Assembly: GCA_001599755.1 (NCBI GenBank)
Contig: BCHX01000004.1
Span: forward strand, 3,410,001-3,474,000
Length of the DNA stretch: 64,000 nt
Reading direction: 5' to 3'
Source of the DNA: Gliomastix tumulicola
Taxonomy: Eukaryota; Ascomycota; Sordariomycetes; Hypocreales; Bionectriaceae
In this document: positions 33,658 to 44,828 of the stretch, piece after piece
How positions within the stretch are numbered: the stretch's first letter is position 1
How the letters are laid out: every line of letters begins with the position of its first letter
Made by a program: the position numbers and the translations under genes
Notes under the pieces: model-generated
The model's database searches: none
What the model saw: the letters and a program-made list of their open reading frames with translations, nothing else
What the model was told of the DNA's origin: nothing

Positions 33658-36029
33658 ATGGACGCCGACATCAGGGCCGTGATCCCCAACATCGACCCCG
33701 TCGTCTCGGACTACTCGGTGGGATATCTCAACCATGCCTCGACGCTCTGGTCCGACGAGGAGGATAGCTCCGGGCCGTCGCCGCTGGACGAAGCTGCCGT
33801 GCAAATCACCGAGTTGCTCCTCTCTGCCTCCGGCGTGGTCGACGCCTCCCTCGAGGAGAAGATCAGCCAGCTGGTCAAGAAATGGGTCGACAAGTACACC
33901 GAGGCCAACGGAGGCGAGAGGCGAGGGCCGTCGGCCGTGAAGAGACTGGACCAGACGATCCAAGTCAGCTCCCAGCGAAACATGTCGTCTACCCTGGCCG
34001 TCGCCTCCGGCGGTGTCGATCTGGAGTCCGCGAACACCAGGAAAGTCGAGTCCAAGGTCGACCGCAAGAAGCTCGAAAAGGCGGAGAAGAAGATCGCTGC
34101 CAAGCAGCAGAAGAAGACATTCAAGACGGTCCAGTACGAGGCGTCCAAGCTTCTCGACCAGCCCGAGGATGCGCAGTCGTACGAGGATTTCTACATGGCC
34201 GTCAACCCGCTCCAACTGGGCGGCTCGACCAACAAATCCAAGGATATCACTCTGGACAATATCGATGTCTCGATTGGTGGTCTGCGGATTCTCACAGACA
34301 CGAACCTTACTCTGGCTTACGGCCATCGCTATGGTTTGGTTGGTAAGAACGGTATAGGAAAGTCTACATTGCTTCGAGCACTGTCAAGGCGAGAAGTTGC
34401 TGTTCCTACGCACATCTCTATTCTTCACGTGGAGCAAGAGGTAGGACCACATCCTCCCTGCCCATCCTAGGTACCTGTTGCATAAGCTGACTCTGCCCTT
34501 TATAGATTACTGGTGACGATACACCCGCCATTCAAGCCGTCCTTGACGCTGATGTTTGGCGAAAGGTGCTGCTTAGAGAGCAGGAGGTAAGTACTCGATC
34601 CAGGGGAGTTTGCATAAGTGCATTTCTGACTTCTTGACTATAGCAAATTACCGCCAAGCTGGCCGAAATCGAAGCGAAGAGAGCTTCCCTGGCCGATACG
34701 TCAGCAGATGCTGCCCGACTCGACAGCGATCGCGAGGCTCAGGATGGCAAGCTGGGTGATATCCAAGCGAAGCTGGCGGAGATGGACTCAGACAAGGCAG
34801 AGTCAAGAGCTGCAAGTATCCTGGCCGGTCTCGGCTTCTCAGCCGAGAGGCAGCAGTACGCCACCAAGACGTTCTCTGGTGGTTGGAGAATGCGTCTTGC
34901 CCTCGCCCGTGCCCTGTTCTGCGAGCCCGACCTGCTTCTTCTTGATGAGCCGTCGAACATGTTGGACGTTCCATCTATTACCTTCCTTTCGAACTACCTC
35001 CAAGGCTACCCCAGTACTGTCCTGGTCGTTTCTCACGACAGAGCCTTCCTCAACGAGGTCGCCACGGATATTGTCCATCAACACTCGCAACGACTCGACT
35101 ACTATAGAGGCGCCAACTTCGACTCGTTCTATGCCACTCGCGAGGAACGCAAGAAAGTGGCGAAGAAGGAGTACGAGACACAGATGGCACAACGTGCCCA
35201 TCTGCAGGCCTTTATCGACAAGTTCCGTTACAACGCTGCCAAATCCTCGGAAGCCCAGTCTCGTATCAAGAAGCTGGAGAAGATGCCCATTCTGGAGCCC
35301 CCCGAGGCAGAGTACAGCGTCAAGTTCGTATTCCCCGAAGTCGAGAAGCTGTCACCACCCATCGTGCAAATGTCGGAGGTCACTTTCGGCTACTCTCAGG
35401 ACAATGTTCTCCTGCGCAACGTCGATCTCGATGTCCAGCTCGATTCGAGAATTGGTATTGTCGGGCCCAACGGTGCGGGTAAGACAACAGTACTGAAGCT
35501 GCTGATCGGAAAGCTCTCCGCATCATCTGGCCTCATCACAGCACACCCCCGTTTGAGGATCGGTTTCTTTGCTCAGCACCACGTCGACGCTCTTGACCTC
35601 ACCGACAGTGCCGTTGGCTTCATGGCGAAGAACTACCCCGGAAGAACAGACGAGGAGTACCGCCGACAGCTGGGTGCTTTCGGCATCACGGGCACGACGG
35701 GTCTGCAGAAGATGGGCTTGCTATCTGGAGGTCAGAAATCCAGGGTCGCGTTTGCGTGCCTTGCCCTGACGAATCCCCACATTCTCGTGCTGGACGAGCC
35801 GTCTAACCATCTGGATATCGAAGCCATGGACGCGCTCGCCGAGGCGCTCAACGCCTTCCAGGGCGGTGTTCTCATGGTGTCTCACGACGTTACCATGCTG
35901 CAGTCGGTATGCACGGCCTTGTGGGTATGTGACAAGGGGACCGTGGAGCAGTTCAACGGAGATGTACAGGCGTACAAGAAGAAGATCAGTGCGCAGGCAG
36001 ACGCGGCAGGTGTGGTGAAGGCCCATTAG
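33658..36029 (+). CDS. GCN20: ABCF ATPase, GCN20/ABCF3-type
   Basis: Soluble twin-ATPase without membrane domain. In yeast Gcn20 partners Gcn1 on ribosomes to activate the eIF2-alpha kinase Gcn2 during amino-acid starvation. Exons 33658-34440, 34506-34586 and 34644-36029 give 749 residues. The N-terminal about 190 residues (IPNIDPVVSDYSVGYLNHAS) match the Gcn1-binding region of Gcn20/ABCF3. First ABC module: Walker A GKNGIGKST, signature FSGGWRMRLALA, Walker B LLLLDEPSNMLD, switch VVSHD. Second module: Walker A GPNGAGKTT, signature LSGGQKSRVAFA, Walker B ILVLDEPSNHLD, switch MVSHD. All catalytic residues are intact. A basic, Lys-rich linker (KKLEKAEKKIAAKQQKK) precedes module 1. It is upstream of TUB2 on the same strand, about 900 nt away. 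Confidence 0.95.
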
Positions 36030-36935
36030 GAGCTTCGCTAGCTGGAAACGAAAAGACAAAGACATTGGTAACACGAGTGTTCCCGAACTGCTTTGAATAT
36101 GTGATGCCCACGAAACGACCACGACCATCTATTGTACTTCTGTGATATGTCCTCTGCATCTGTAAGCACCGCTAGAAACTCAACAATCGGCTGACCCATG
36201 CCAATCTCGACGACGTATCGTTCTTGACGGCGGGAGGTAAAGTGAGCTGTGGGGCAGCTTCATCTCGCGGCTTCGTGGACCAACCACCGTCCAGGCTCCA
36301 TTCTGTGCAGGTACCGAGTACAGTTGGACAGCAGGCAGAAACGGAGCCTAACGAGTCTGAGCTCCAGCATGGCAATTTTGGGCTGCTTTTGAAGACTATG
36401 GTTGACTGTTTGCGTTCTGAAACGACAGCTCTAGCTGGACACACCGTGGAAGCAAGCAAGCTCACCCAGCCCGGCTCGGCAAACCAGAGGGGATGTGATG
36501 TGCCCAATGTGAAAGACCTCCAGAGGTGAGGTGAAGCGATTTGGTGAGGTGGAGCCAGCCCTTGCCTGTTTGGGGCGTGTCTCCCCAGGGCTAACGCTAA
36601 CGGCGCCGTTTGAGTGGACGACAGCAGCTGCAAAGTGGGGGAGCAACCACCAACAGTGGAAGTTGCCCCCCTGTTGCCCAATTGTGCCAATGCCGCCAGC
36701 TGGTAAGTGCCTGGGGTTCGTGGCGGTGAGAACTGGCCCAGCGGGAGGCACCAAATTTCCATCCAATCCCTACCTCCAGCACCTCCAAACAAAAATCAAC
36801 AATCCCTCTCCTTGCTCCTGCAACCACTCCCATTCCATAACCACCGCCCGACTCCTCTCCTAGCCAAGTGCCCGAGGCTTCTGCTCTTCTTCACTCCTCC
36901 ATACTTCTACCCGCCCTTTTTCTCATCCCTCCAAC
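36030..36935 (+). promoter_or_regulatory. TUB2 upstream region with pyrimidine-rich leader
   Basis: No gene between the ABCF stop and the beta-tubulin ATG. The last about 160 nt (36770-36930) are rich in C/T, as in highly expressed fungal housekeeping promoters. Exact elements were not identified. Confidence 0.5.
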
Positions 36936-38647
36936 ATGCGTGAGATTGTAAGTTTTGTTGTCTTGTGTGTGGTGCTTCACGACGCGTTCCTAAGGGAGCC
37001 TCAAAATGCCCCTGATTTTNCCCCGCCGAAATCACCATCCGCCAGCGTTCCAACCCAAGCATCGTGGATGGTGATTTCTTTCTCTCGCGAGTGGGCATAA
37101 TGAGCTAACCGTGTCTTTTTTTTCTTGCATAGGTTCACCTCCAGACCGGCCAGTGCGTAAGTACTCCCCATCTCAGAGCTCCTCGCCGGCGGACCGACTC
37201 CGAACTGACACTGGATGCTGTAACAGGGTAACCAGATTGGTGCTGCCTTCTGGCAGACCATCTCTGGCGAGCACGGCCTCGACAGCAACGGTGTCTACAA
37301 TGGCACCTCTGAGCTTCAGCTCGAGCGCATGAGCGTCTACTTCAACGAGGTGCGTGGCCGGACCTGCTCCACCCCGCTCACCGCTCGCCTCTAACGCAGC
37401 TTTAGGCCTCTGGCAACAAGTACGTTCCTCGCGCCGTCCTCGTCGATCTCGAGCCCGGTACCATGGACGCCGTCCGTGCTGGTCCCTTCGGCCAGCTCTT
37501 CCGTCCTGACAACTTCGTCTTCGGCCAGTCTGGTGCTGGCAACAACTGGGCCAAGGGTCACTACACTGAGGGTGCTGAGCTTGTTGACAACGTCCTCGAT
37601 GTCGTTCGTCGCGAGGCTGAGGGCTGCGACTGCCTCCAGGGCTTCCAGATCACCCACTCTCTCGGTGGTGGTACTGGTGCCGGTATGGGTACACTGCTCA
37701 TCTCCAAGATCCGCGAGGAGTTCCCCGACCGCATGATGGCCACTTTCTCGGTCGTCCCCTCCCCCAAGGTCTCCGACACTGTCGTTGAGCCCTACAACGC
37801 CACCCTCTCCGTCCACCAGCTCGTCGAGAACTCCGACGAGACCTTCTGCATTGACAACGAGGCCCTCTACGACATCTGCATGCGTACCCTCAAGCTGTCC
37901 AACCCCTCCTACGGCGACCTCAACTACCTGGTCTCTGCTGTCATGTCTGGTGTCACCACCTGCCTTCGGTTCCCCGGCCAGCTCAACTCTGACCTCCGCA
38001 AGCTGGCTGTCAACATGGTTCCTTTCCCTCGTCTCCACTTCTTCATGGTCGGCTTCGCTCCCCTCACTAGCCGCGGTGCTCACTCTTTCCGCGCCGTGAG
38101 CGTCCCCGAGTTGACCCAGCAGATGTTCGACCCCAAGAACATGATGGCTGCTTCCGACTTCCGCAACGGTCGTTACCTGACCTGCTCTGCCATCTTGTAA
38201 GTTTTGCCCCAGGATCATGCACTTGAGAGCCCCCGCTAACATTCTCGATACAGCCGTGGTAAGGTTGCCATGAAGGAGGTCGAGGACCAGATGCGCAACG
38301 TCCAGAACAAGAACACCGCCTATTTCGTCGAGTGGATCCCCAACAACATCCAGACCGCTCTCTGCGCCATCCCCCCCCGTGGCCTCAAGATGTCTTCCAC
38401 CTTCATCGGTAACTCCACCTCCATCCAGGAGCTCTTCAAGCGTATCGGCGAGCAGTTCACTGCCATGTTCCGGCGCAAGGCCTTCCTTCACTGGTACACT
38501 GGTGAGGGCATGGACGAGATGGAGTTCACTGAGGCTGAGTCCAACATGAACGACTTGGTCTCCGAGTACCAGCAGTACCAGGACGCTGGTATCGACGAGG
38601 AGGAGGAGGAGTACGAGGAGGAGGCTCCCCTTGAGGACCAGGAGTAA
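36936..38647 (+). CDS. TUB2: Beta-tubulin
   Basis: Subunit of the alpha/beta tubulin dimer and target of benzimidazole fungicides. Five exons (36936-36947, 37133-37156, 37227-37349, 37406-38196, 38254-38647) give 447 residues, the normal fungal length. The N-terminus is MREIVHLQTGQCGNQIG, whose MREI prefix is the tubulin autoregulation signal. The tubulin GTP-binding signature GGGTGAGMG is at residues 140-148. The acidic tail ends EEYEEEAPLEDQE. The very short first exons interrupting MREI and QTGQC match filamentous-fungal beta-tubulin genes. Residues known to mutate to benzimidazole resistance are all wild type: H6, Y50, F167, E198, F200 and L240. One ambiguous base (37020) lies in intron 1 and is harmless. 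A single complete copy is seen here; other genomic paralogues cannot be judged. Confidence 0.98.
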
Positions 38648-39035
38648 GCATGCTTTACTCGTACAGCAGAGCGTGTGATTAGTCTTTATTTCGCTTCGAA
38701 GCGGAGGTAATTGTGAGAAAGGGGTTTCTAGATATCCTCGAGTGGTAGTACAATTTCACGCAGCAATTGTGAACCAAAATCGAAAGCAAAGAATTTTCTG
38801 CTACAATTTGACTGTGCTGTGAAAAGATGATTCCCTGCTCTAAGAATATGAAATGTATTCTTGTGATGCCTGCTGTCTGGTCCATCATTGCTTGTCAGGG
38901 TGCTGTTGAAGGTGCCACGTGATGGTGGATGAGTCAGCAAAAACGTTCAGGAACCACTTATCGTGGATGGACATTCGACCCTGGAAGTTCTACAGCAATC
39001 AGCATTCTACGGCCAACCCACGTGTCCAGAACCTC
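38648..39035. other. Intergenic region
   Basis: TUB2 3' flank and short upstream region of the mitochondrial ribosomal protein gene. Nothing else recognised. Confidence 0.5.
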
Positions 39036-39958
39036 ATGGCGTCGTCAATTGTCTCCCGAAATGGGAGGACGCTCAGCCGGGCAGTACCAAAGACGCCCTC
39101 GGCCGCGTTGGCGATCCCCAGCTTCCTCGTCCCAGCATGGCAAGACTCTGCCAGCCCGCGCCAGTTCTCGACGACGACCAAGTGCCCGTCCAAGCTCGGC
39201 CGGACACCGCTGAGCGTGCCGCCGGGCGTCGAAATCCTCGTTAGCGATCCGATCACGAAGAAGAAGGCTACGTCGTGGAAGCCGACGGTTCACAAGGCGA
39301 TCACGGTGAAGGGACCTCTGGGTAAGGAGAAGCAGCATGGAAGACGATTTTGGAAGCTTGGTATACGGGATAGGAACGGCTGACTGACTTTGTTGTTGTT
39401 GTAACGGGACAGGAGAGTTGGGCCTCGAGGTGCCGGAGTTCGTCAAGGTAGAGCAGGATGCGGCGGCCCAGACTGCTATCCTGACCGTCGAGGACGCGAC
39501 AGTCAAGGAGCAGAAGGAGATGTGGGGTATGTGACCTTTTCCAAGCTGTCCCAGCAGAGCTTCCTGTTTCTAACGAGATGTGTTTTCTAGGTACCTCATG
39601 GTCCATGCTCAACAACCACATCACCGGCGTCTCGGAGGGCCACACGGCCATCATGCGCCTCGTGGGCGTCGGCTACCGAGCGTCGGTCGAGCGCCGCGGC
39701 GGCAAGGAGGAGTACCCGGGCCAGCCGTTCCTCTGCCTCAAGCTCGGCTTCACGCACCCCGTGGAGGAGGGCATCCCCAGGGGCGTGAGGGTGACGACGC
39801 CGACGCCGACGAGGATCCTGATCGAGGGCCCGGACAGGGAGGTCATCATGTCGTTCGCGGGCCGGGTGCGGCTGTGGCGGAAGCCGGAGCCGTACAAGGG
39901 GAAGGGGATCTTTATCAACGACGAGACGATCAAGCTCAAGTCGAAGAAGATCAGCTAA
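39036..39958 (+). CDS. MRPL6: Mitochondrial large-subunit ribosomal protein uL6m (L6)
   Basis: Component of the mitochondrial large ribosomal subunit. Exons 39036-39321, 39413-39526 and 39591-39958 give 255 residues. The N-terminus (MASSIVSRNGRTLSRAV) is basic and hydroxylated with almost no acid, like a mitochondrial presequence, and includes a plausible cleavage zone around RQFSTTTKCPSKLGRTP. Ribosomal L6 features are clear: KLGRTPLSVPPGVEI, ITVKGPLGELGLEVP across the first intron, then GTSWSMLNNHITGVSEG across the second, and GVGYRASVE, LKLGFTHPVE and VIMSFAGRVRLWRKPEPYKGKGI. The last block is the conserved L6 C-terminal signature. The ATG at 39036 is the first giving a presequence in frame. 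Confidence 0.93.
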
Positions 39959-40169
39959 AGCGTTTTTGGGGAAGGGAAGCCTGACATTTTGGGGGAGGGA
40001 GGGGGAAGGGTTTGTGTATTATACAAAATTGTTGTACGTTACTGTGTGTACGAGTGTTTTACATATAGAGATGGTCACATGTGTAAAAGTTCTCTCTCTC
40101 TCTCTCTTGATGGGCAATTTTCTTTTAATTTTTGTTTCATTTCAGGCAGCCATTTTAAAGCCGTGATTG

Positions 40170-41354
40170 CTATTTCTTCGCGTTCAGCACCTCCTGCACC
40201 GCTGACAGGACCTTCGAATGTTGTCCCGCCGGTGCTGCTACAACGCCCTTGTTCTTCGCCAGCGTCCTGCCCACGCTAAAGTCCAGCCGCTGCCCGTGCA
40301 CATCCGTCACCTGGCCGCCGGCCTCGCGCACGATGAGATCGCCGGCGGCGTGGTCCCAGATCTTCTCCTGGTAGGTGGCGCTGACGGGCAGACGCAGGTA
40401 GATGTCGCCTGCGCCGCGGGCGATGGAGCCGTACTTGGCCTGGCTGTCCATGCGCACGCTGGGCTTGGTGATGCCGAGCTTGCGCGCGATGTCGGCCTGG
40501 TCGCCGTGGGACGAGTGGCCGGCCTCGACGCTCTCGCAGAAGGTGGCGCTGGCCAGGTCGTCGTCGACGGTCTTCATGGCGATGGGCTGACCGGGGGTCG
40601 CGAGGGCCCCCTCCGTCAGCGGACGGCTGGTCGCGCCCTGGCCCAGGACCGCGGAGAAGAGCACGCCGTGGCCCTCGTCCGTCTGGTTCGCGCCAATGTC
40701 CACGGCCAGCGGCGCCGCGTCGTCGACGGGGAGGTTCGGGCAGCCGAGCACGCCGACCTTGACGTCGCCGTCCTGCATCAGACCGAGACACACGGCGTAC
40801 TGCCCGCCGCGGAGGAAACCCTTTGTCCCGTCGATGGGGTCAATCGCCCAGATCCGCCCCTGCGCACCCCCGGGGCTGCTGCCCCGGTCAATCACCTCCA
40901 GCATCTCCTCCGCGCTGCCGATCCCGCCGCCGAGGAACGCCTCGGCCTCGGCGTCCGCCAGCCGCGTGCCGTTGACGAGATCCCAGATGGTGTCCCGCAG
41001 CGTCGCGTCCCCGCGCAGCTGCGCCGCCTCCTCCTCGGCGACGATGGCATCTTGGGGGAAGTGGTGGCGCAGCGCCGCGATGATGAGCGCCTGGGCGCCG
41101 AAGTCGCCGATGGTGACGGGCGACTTGTCGTTCTTGTCGACGGTGCCCTTGGCCTTCTCGTGGAAGACGCGCTTGGTGAGGATGGCGGCGCGCTGGACCG
41201 CCAGCTGGGCGACCTGCAGCTCGCGGGCGTACGCTGCCGAGCTGGAGGAGGACGACATGGCGGCTTTGGGGAGGAGCGAGGGGAGGAGGCGCGGGATGAA
41301 GGCGAAGGGGACGAAGATGGCCAGGATGAGGATGAAGACGGCCTCGAGGAGCAT
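40170..41354 (-). CDS. HAL2: 3'(2'),5'-bisphosphate nucleotidase (HAL2/MET22 type)
   Basis: Hydrolyses 3'-phosphoadenosine-5'-phosphate to AMP and phosphate, removing a toxic by-product of sulfate assimilation; the yeast enzyme is the Li+/Na+ target of salt toxicity. Intronless. Inositol-monophosphatase-superfamily metal sites are visible: AEEEAAQLRG, IDPIDGTKGFLRGGQYAV (the D-P-x-D-G-T signature) and IWDHAAGDLIVREAGG. The family start YARELQVAQLAVQRAA follows MSSSSSSAA. Two in-frame ATGs are credible. That at 41258 gives 362 residues, the usual cytosolic size. That at 41354 gives 394 residues and adds a strongly hydrophobic leader (LLEAVFILILAIFVPFAFI), possibly a membrane anchor. I report the longer form because the leader is long and hydrophobic, but the start is unsettled. 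Confidence 0.92.
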   Translation of the reverse strand: MLLEAVFILILAIFVPFAFIPRLLPSLLPKAAMSSSSSSAAYARELQVAQLAVQRAAILTKRVFHEKAKGTVDKNDKSPVTIGDFGAQALIIAALRHHFPQDAIVAEEEAAQLRGDATLRDTIWDLVNGTRLADAEAEAFLGGGIGSAEEMLEVIDRGSSPGGAQGRIWAIDPIDGTKGFLRGGQYAVCLGLMQDGDVKVGVLGCPNLPVDDAAPLAVDIGANQTDEGHGVLFSAVLGQGATSRPLTEGALATPGQPIAMKTVDDDLASATFCESVEAGHSSHGDQADIARKLGITKPSVRMDSQAKYGSIARGAGDIYLRLPVSATYQEKIWDHAAGDLIVREAGGQVTDVHGQRLDFSVGRTLAKNKGVVAAPAGQHSKVLSAVQEVLNAKK

Positions 41355-41971
41355 AAAGGCAGGCTGGGCGGTTTGTGGTGATTGTGGTTGAGAAAAGGCT
41401 GGGTGAGGAGGGGCACGGGGTGAAAATGTTAAGATGTAAGTAAGTAGTAGTACGTATACTCCGTTGTAGCTTCGACGATCTCGGGTCGGCGCAGAAAATT
41501 GGGGGGCGAATAGCGTCAACGGGCTGTGGATGTCGGGGAGGAAGTCGGGCAGGACTTTGATTTGGTAAATTGGAGTGTAGATGAATTCTGTTGATCTGGC
41601 GACGGAAGAGGAACTGGAGCAGCGATCTGTTTGAAGAAGTCGCTGTGATAGGAAGTCGATGGAGGAACAATATTGTCACGGGTGATAATAGTGCGTACTC
41701 CGTAGTAATAAGGTGGCTTAACAACCCCATCAGCATCACTTATTCGCATTTTGAGGGAGTACCGCGATATTTCGTATATCTCACACTGCGGATGTCTGTA
41801 ATTGATCAATCTTGTTGTAATCGCGGTGTCAGACTTTATGATGTCCTCACCTCCTTACAGTACCCGTCGACGATATTAACGTACCTATCACCATGTTATG
41901 AACTTTCGCTTACGACAGCTGTTACTCCTAATGACCAATACCTGTGCTCGAAATTCACAACAATCGAGGAA
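41355..41971. other. Intergenic region
   Basis: HAL2 upstream region and HET-gene 3' flank, more AT-rich than the surrounding genes. No coding region recognised. Confidence 0.5.
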
Positions 41972-44065
41972 CTAAATGATTGTTATCCTTTGCACCTCCG
42001 CAGCCGCGCCGTTCGCATATTTACTTGGATCCAAGGAGGAATAACTCATACCACCCAGAAGTGAGCAGGAAGAGCCGGCCGACCGCAACAGCCAGGGCCT
42101 CTCCGCCCCCTTGAGAAGCCATATCGAGTCGCCGACCTCCATAGGGCTGTCCTCGCGCCTGCATACCACCAGGTTCCCGTTCGACGTGATCCCGATCCCA
42201 CTGGCGAGGTTGTCGTGCATCAGCGAGATGAGGCAGAAATACCAGAAACTGCCAGCACGACGCAGCAGCACAGCCTCATCCAAGTCAATGATTCCTTCCA
42301 TCATCTCCCTTTGGCACCGCCACCTCCGGTCGGGATAGAGCGGCCAGAGGCGCTCCCACACCTCCTGGAAATCTGTGCTGCTGCTGCTGCTGCTGGTCTG
42401 GCAGGCGGCTGAGGAGAGGTGCTCCAGGCATATCGCTTTCAAGGCACGGAACTTCTCGACGCTCTTGTGGGTATCGAGGATTTCTGGGTTGAATTCTTCC
42501 TCGGCCCTTTCCATCGGTAGTGGCTTGATGTCGAATGCTCCATCACCAGTAGCGCAGATTGTCCCTCGGAGCATGACCCTTACCTCCTCCAATTTCAGCC
42601 CATCTATCGTCAGTCGGCTCATGTCTTGACTGATCCCAATGTGCTTCAGCTCGGATCTGGCCCANCCCTCTACANCCCCCCCGAATTTGCAAGACCGCCA
42701 GTCCGTAACCCAGCTTGGGACATTTGGCAGGTCCCTCCTGGAGCACTGGCCGACCTCGAATGCCCCGGTGTTCCTGATCATGTAGACCTCATAGTCGTGG
42801 TACACCTTCTCAATTGGTAACCCGTAGTTTGGCCGAAGCTCAGAGGGCATGACGTCTGCATTGAGAAGTCCCAGAAGAGAGTATAGAAGATCATGGGGTT
42901 TGGATGCCGCAAAGCTGCCCCTGATGAGCTGGAGCAATGACCGAAGATCCCTAGCGACGCTCTTCTCGTTGCTATCATGAACTAGATTTCGGTGGGCGTC
43001 CACTGCCAGCAGGAGAGCTTCTGCTTGGTCTTTGGACTTCAGCAAGTTAAACTCGTGAACGTGATGCACCCCAGTGAAGCTTTGGAGAAGCGAGTGGGGA
43101 AAGGGCAACATGCGGCGGAGCTCCGTCCAACGTAAAGGCCAGAAGTTGAGAAGCACAACGGCGTTCGCCTCAGCCGAGACGAGCTCTTGGACAATCCAGG
43201 CTCTCGTGAACCATCGCTGTTGGAACAGCACGCTGAACTGGTCTGAGCGCGCACCAAGAGACCCAAGGGACGTCGCCTCCAAGAACTCGGTCACGCCCTG
43301 GGCGAAAGTCGCAACGCCGTCATCGGCAGCGCTTCCGGTCCACCTCTCGATACCCTTGAAGACCTTGTAGGCAAAGTCGTTGATGTCTTCCATTTTCGGT
43401 ATCGGGTTCTCATGGTCGTGGAGCCAGATAATCATGGATGGGGCGAGCTTGTAGATATTCGCCATGCGCTCAATCTGCAGGCTCTTCTCGTCCAGATCCT
43501 GCTGGTTGATGCACAGTGCATCGATCCAGAAATGAAAGAAGCAGACTTCGGGTTTCTTCGTGTACCCTTTACTGTATAGCAAATCATGAAATCTGTCAAC
43601 ATCGCGGTCGGATTTCCCCTTCTTCCCTATCCAGAGGCGAATATGCTGCCTGATGAATGCATCCAACTCATCGGCGTTGGTAGAAGGTAGGTGACGGGGG
43701 AAGTGCGGATCTCGTAACATCTGTTGTAATAGAAGATGTCGGACGCATAGATTGTCGTGTAGTATTGCTGGGAGCAACTTTGCTACCTCATACATGACTT
43801 TTTGCACATGCTGCAAGAACGCGTAGAGATTGAGCGTCACAGGAAACTCGATGTCGTTCAAGCGAATGTTGGCAGTATTGGTAGGGTCCCCCCAGGTGTA
43901 GGACAAGCAGATATACTGGAGTCTCGCAGACCTAGTCTTGCTTGAATCCAGCGCTGCATGGACAAGCTCACACCGGGGCACTTGATCGAAGTTGCCGGGG
44001 TAGATCTTGACTAGGCGAATTTCAGTAGAGTCGGACGTCGAGAGAGGCTTGTAGAGCGATTCCAT
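41972..44065 (-). CDS. HET-domain (heterokaryon incompatibility) protein
   Basis: Single exon of 697 residues. HET domains mediate non-self recognition and cell death after fusion between incompatible strains. All three HET blocks are present: LQYICLSYTWGDP (residues 49-61), FWIDALCINQQDLDEKSLQIERMANIY (from 179) and WFTRAWIVQELV (near 280). The gap between the first two blocks is about 120 residues, roughly twice the usual, because of an extra segment (about 90-175) containing LLPAILHDNLCVRHLLLQQ. The C-terminal half (KPHDLLYSLLGLLNAD, VPSWVTDW) is typical of the Sordariomycete HET family without NACHT or ankyrin repeats. A poly-Ser run comes from an AGC microsatellite. Two ambiguous bases (42665, 42675) fall in codons near residue 470 but do not shift the frame. 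Confidence 0.9.
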   Translation of the reverse strand: MESLYKPLSTSDSTEIRLVKIYPGNFDQVPRCELVHAALDSSKTRSARLQYICLSYTWGDPTNTANIRLNDIEFPVTLNLYAFLQHVQKVMYEVAKLLPAILHDNLCVRHLLLQQMLRDPHFPRHLPSTNADELDAFIRQHIRLWIGKKGKSDRDVDRFHDLLYSKGYTKKPEVCFFHFWIDALCINQQDLDEKSLQIERMANIYKLAPSMIIWLHDHENPIPKMEDINDFAYKVFKGIERWTGSAADDGVATFAQGVTEFLEATSLGSLGARSDQFSVLFQQRWFTRAWIVQELVSAEANAVVLLNFWPLRWTELRRMLPFPHSLLQSFTGVHHVHEFNLLKSKDQAEALLLAVDAHRNLVHDSNEKSVARDLRSLLQLIRGSFAASKPHDLLYSLLGLLNADVMPSELRPNYGLPIEKVYHDYEVYMIRNTGAFEVGQCSRRDLPNVPSWVTDWRSCKFGGXVEXWARSELKHIGISQDMSRLTIDGLKLEEVRVMLRGTICATGDGAFDIKPLPMERAEEEFNPEILDTHKSVEKFRALKAICLEHLSSAACQTSSSSSSTDFQEVWERLWPLYPDRRWRCQREMMEGIIDLDEAVLLRRAGSFWYFCLISLMHDNLASGIGITSNGNLVVCRREDSPMEVGDSIWLLKGAERPWLLRSAGSSCSLLGGMSYSSLDPSKYANGAAAEVQRITII
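42376..42395 (-). repeat. (AGC)n coding microsatellite (poly-Ser)
   Basis: GCT units on the plus strand encode six Ser in the HET protein, a likely length-polymorphic site. Confidence 0.8.
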
Positions 44066-44828
44066 GGCTCGTTGCTGGAATTTGGCTGGACGATGAGCAC
44101 GATTAGCTCTTGAGGCGCTTTGACATGTCTTCGCGAGAAATCCAGGAATGCATCACGACGACCTGGTTCGGCATTTCATTTGGGTGTTAGAAGATGCCGG
44201 AGAGAAGTTGTGACTGTGCCACGAGGAACCTGCGCAGCTGGATGCTTCCCCGATGCGTTAAGCACACATCGGGCAGTGATACCTTTTGCGACTAGTGCCA
44301 ATAGCTCTCAGCTCACGGAGAGGCAGAATCGCTTCCACCACACCGGGGCAAAAGGCAGACTGCGTATCATCTCACTGGTTGTGGCGTCGTTGTCAACTCC
44401 CCAGTACGAAGGAAGTGCCCTTACCCGAATTCGCCATGGGGATCCAGTTGACAGCCTGCGTCTCCTACCATCTTCCGTCTGCTCAGTCACTTGGTAGCGA
44501 CGCATCGCCAACTACCATCACGGGCGCATTTGGGAGGTGCGAGTTGCAAGATAGATTCATAAATGGCGGAGACGACGACGCCTTTGCCTGTCGCTTGGAT
44601 TTTGTTAACCCGTGTTGATGGGGTCGCTGTCAAATGGGTGTATTAGTAGGCGTGAAGCTAATACGAGAGAGGGTCCCAGTAGATTCCCATCCCCAGATCT
44701 GATAAGAATTTCCTCCCATCCCCCAGCTTAGTCATCCAATAAATTCAACCTCCAAGACCGACTTCCTTACCATCACCACCATCTCCCATCGACAACCACC
44801 TCACAAACAACCCTCACACACACCCACG
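44066..44828. other. Intergenic region between divergent genes
   Basis: Promoter space for the HET gene (leftward) and FMC1 (rightward). The final about 100 nt before 44829 are CA/CT-rich. No gene supported. Confidence 0.5.

Noticed and set aside
37391..38491. 366-codon minus-strand frame across beta-tubulin
   Set aside because: Antisense shadow of TUB2; the tubulin frame is certain.
40218..41381. 387-codon plus-strand frame opposite HAL2
   Set aside because: Antisense shadow of a clear enzyme gene; the composition (Asp/Gly/Ala/Val-rich) is that of a complementary strand of biased codons.
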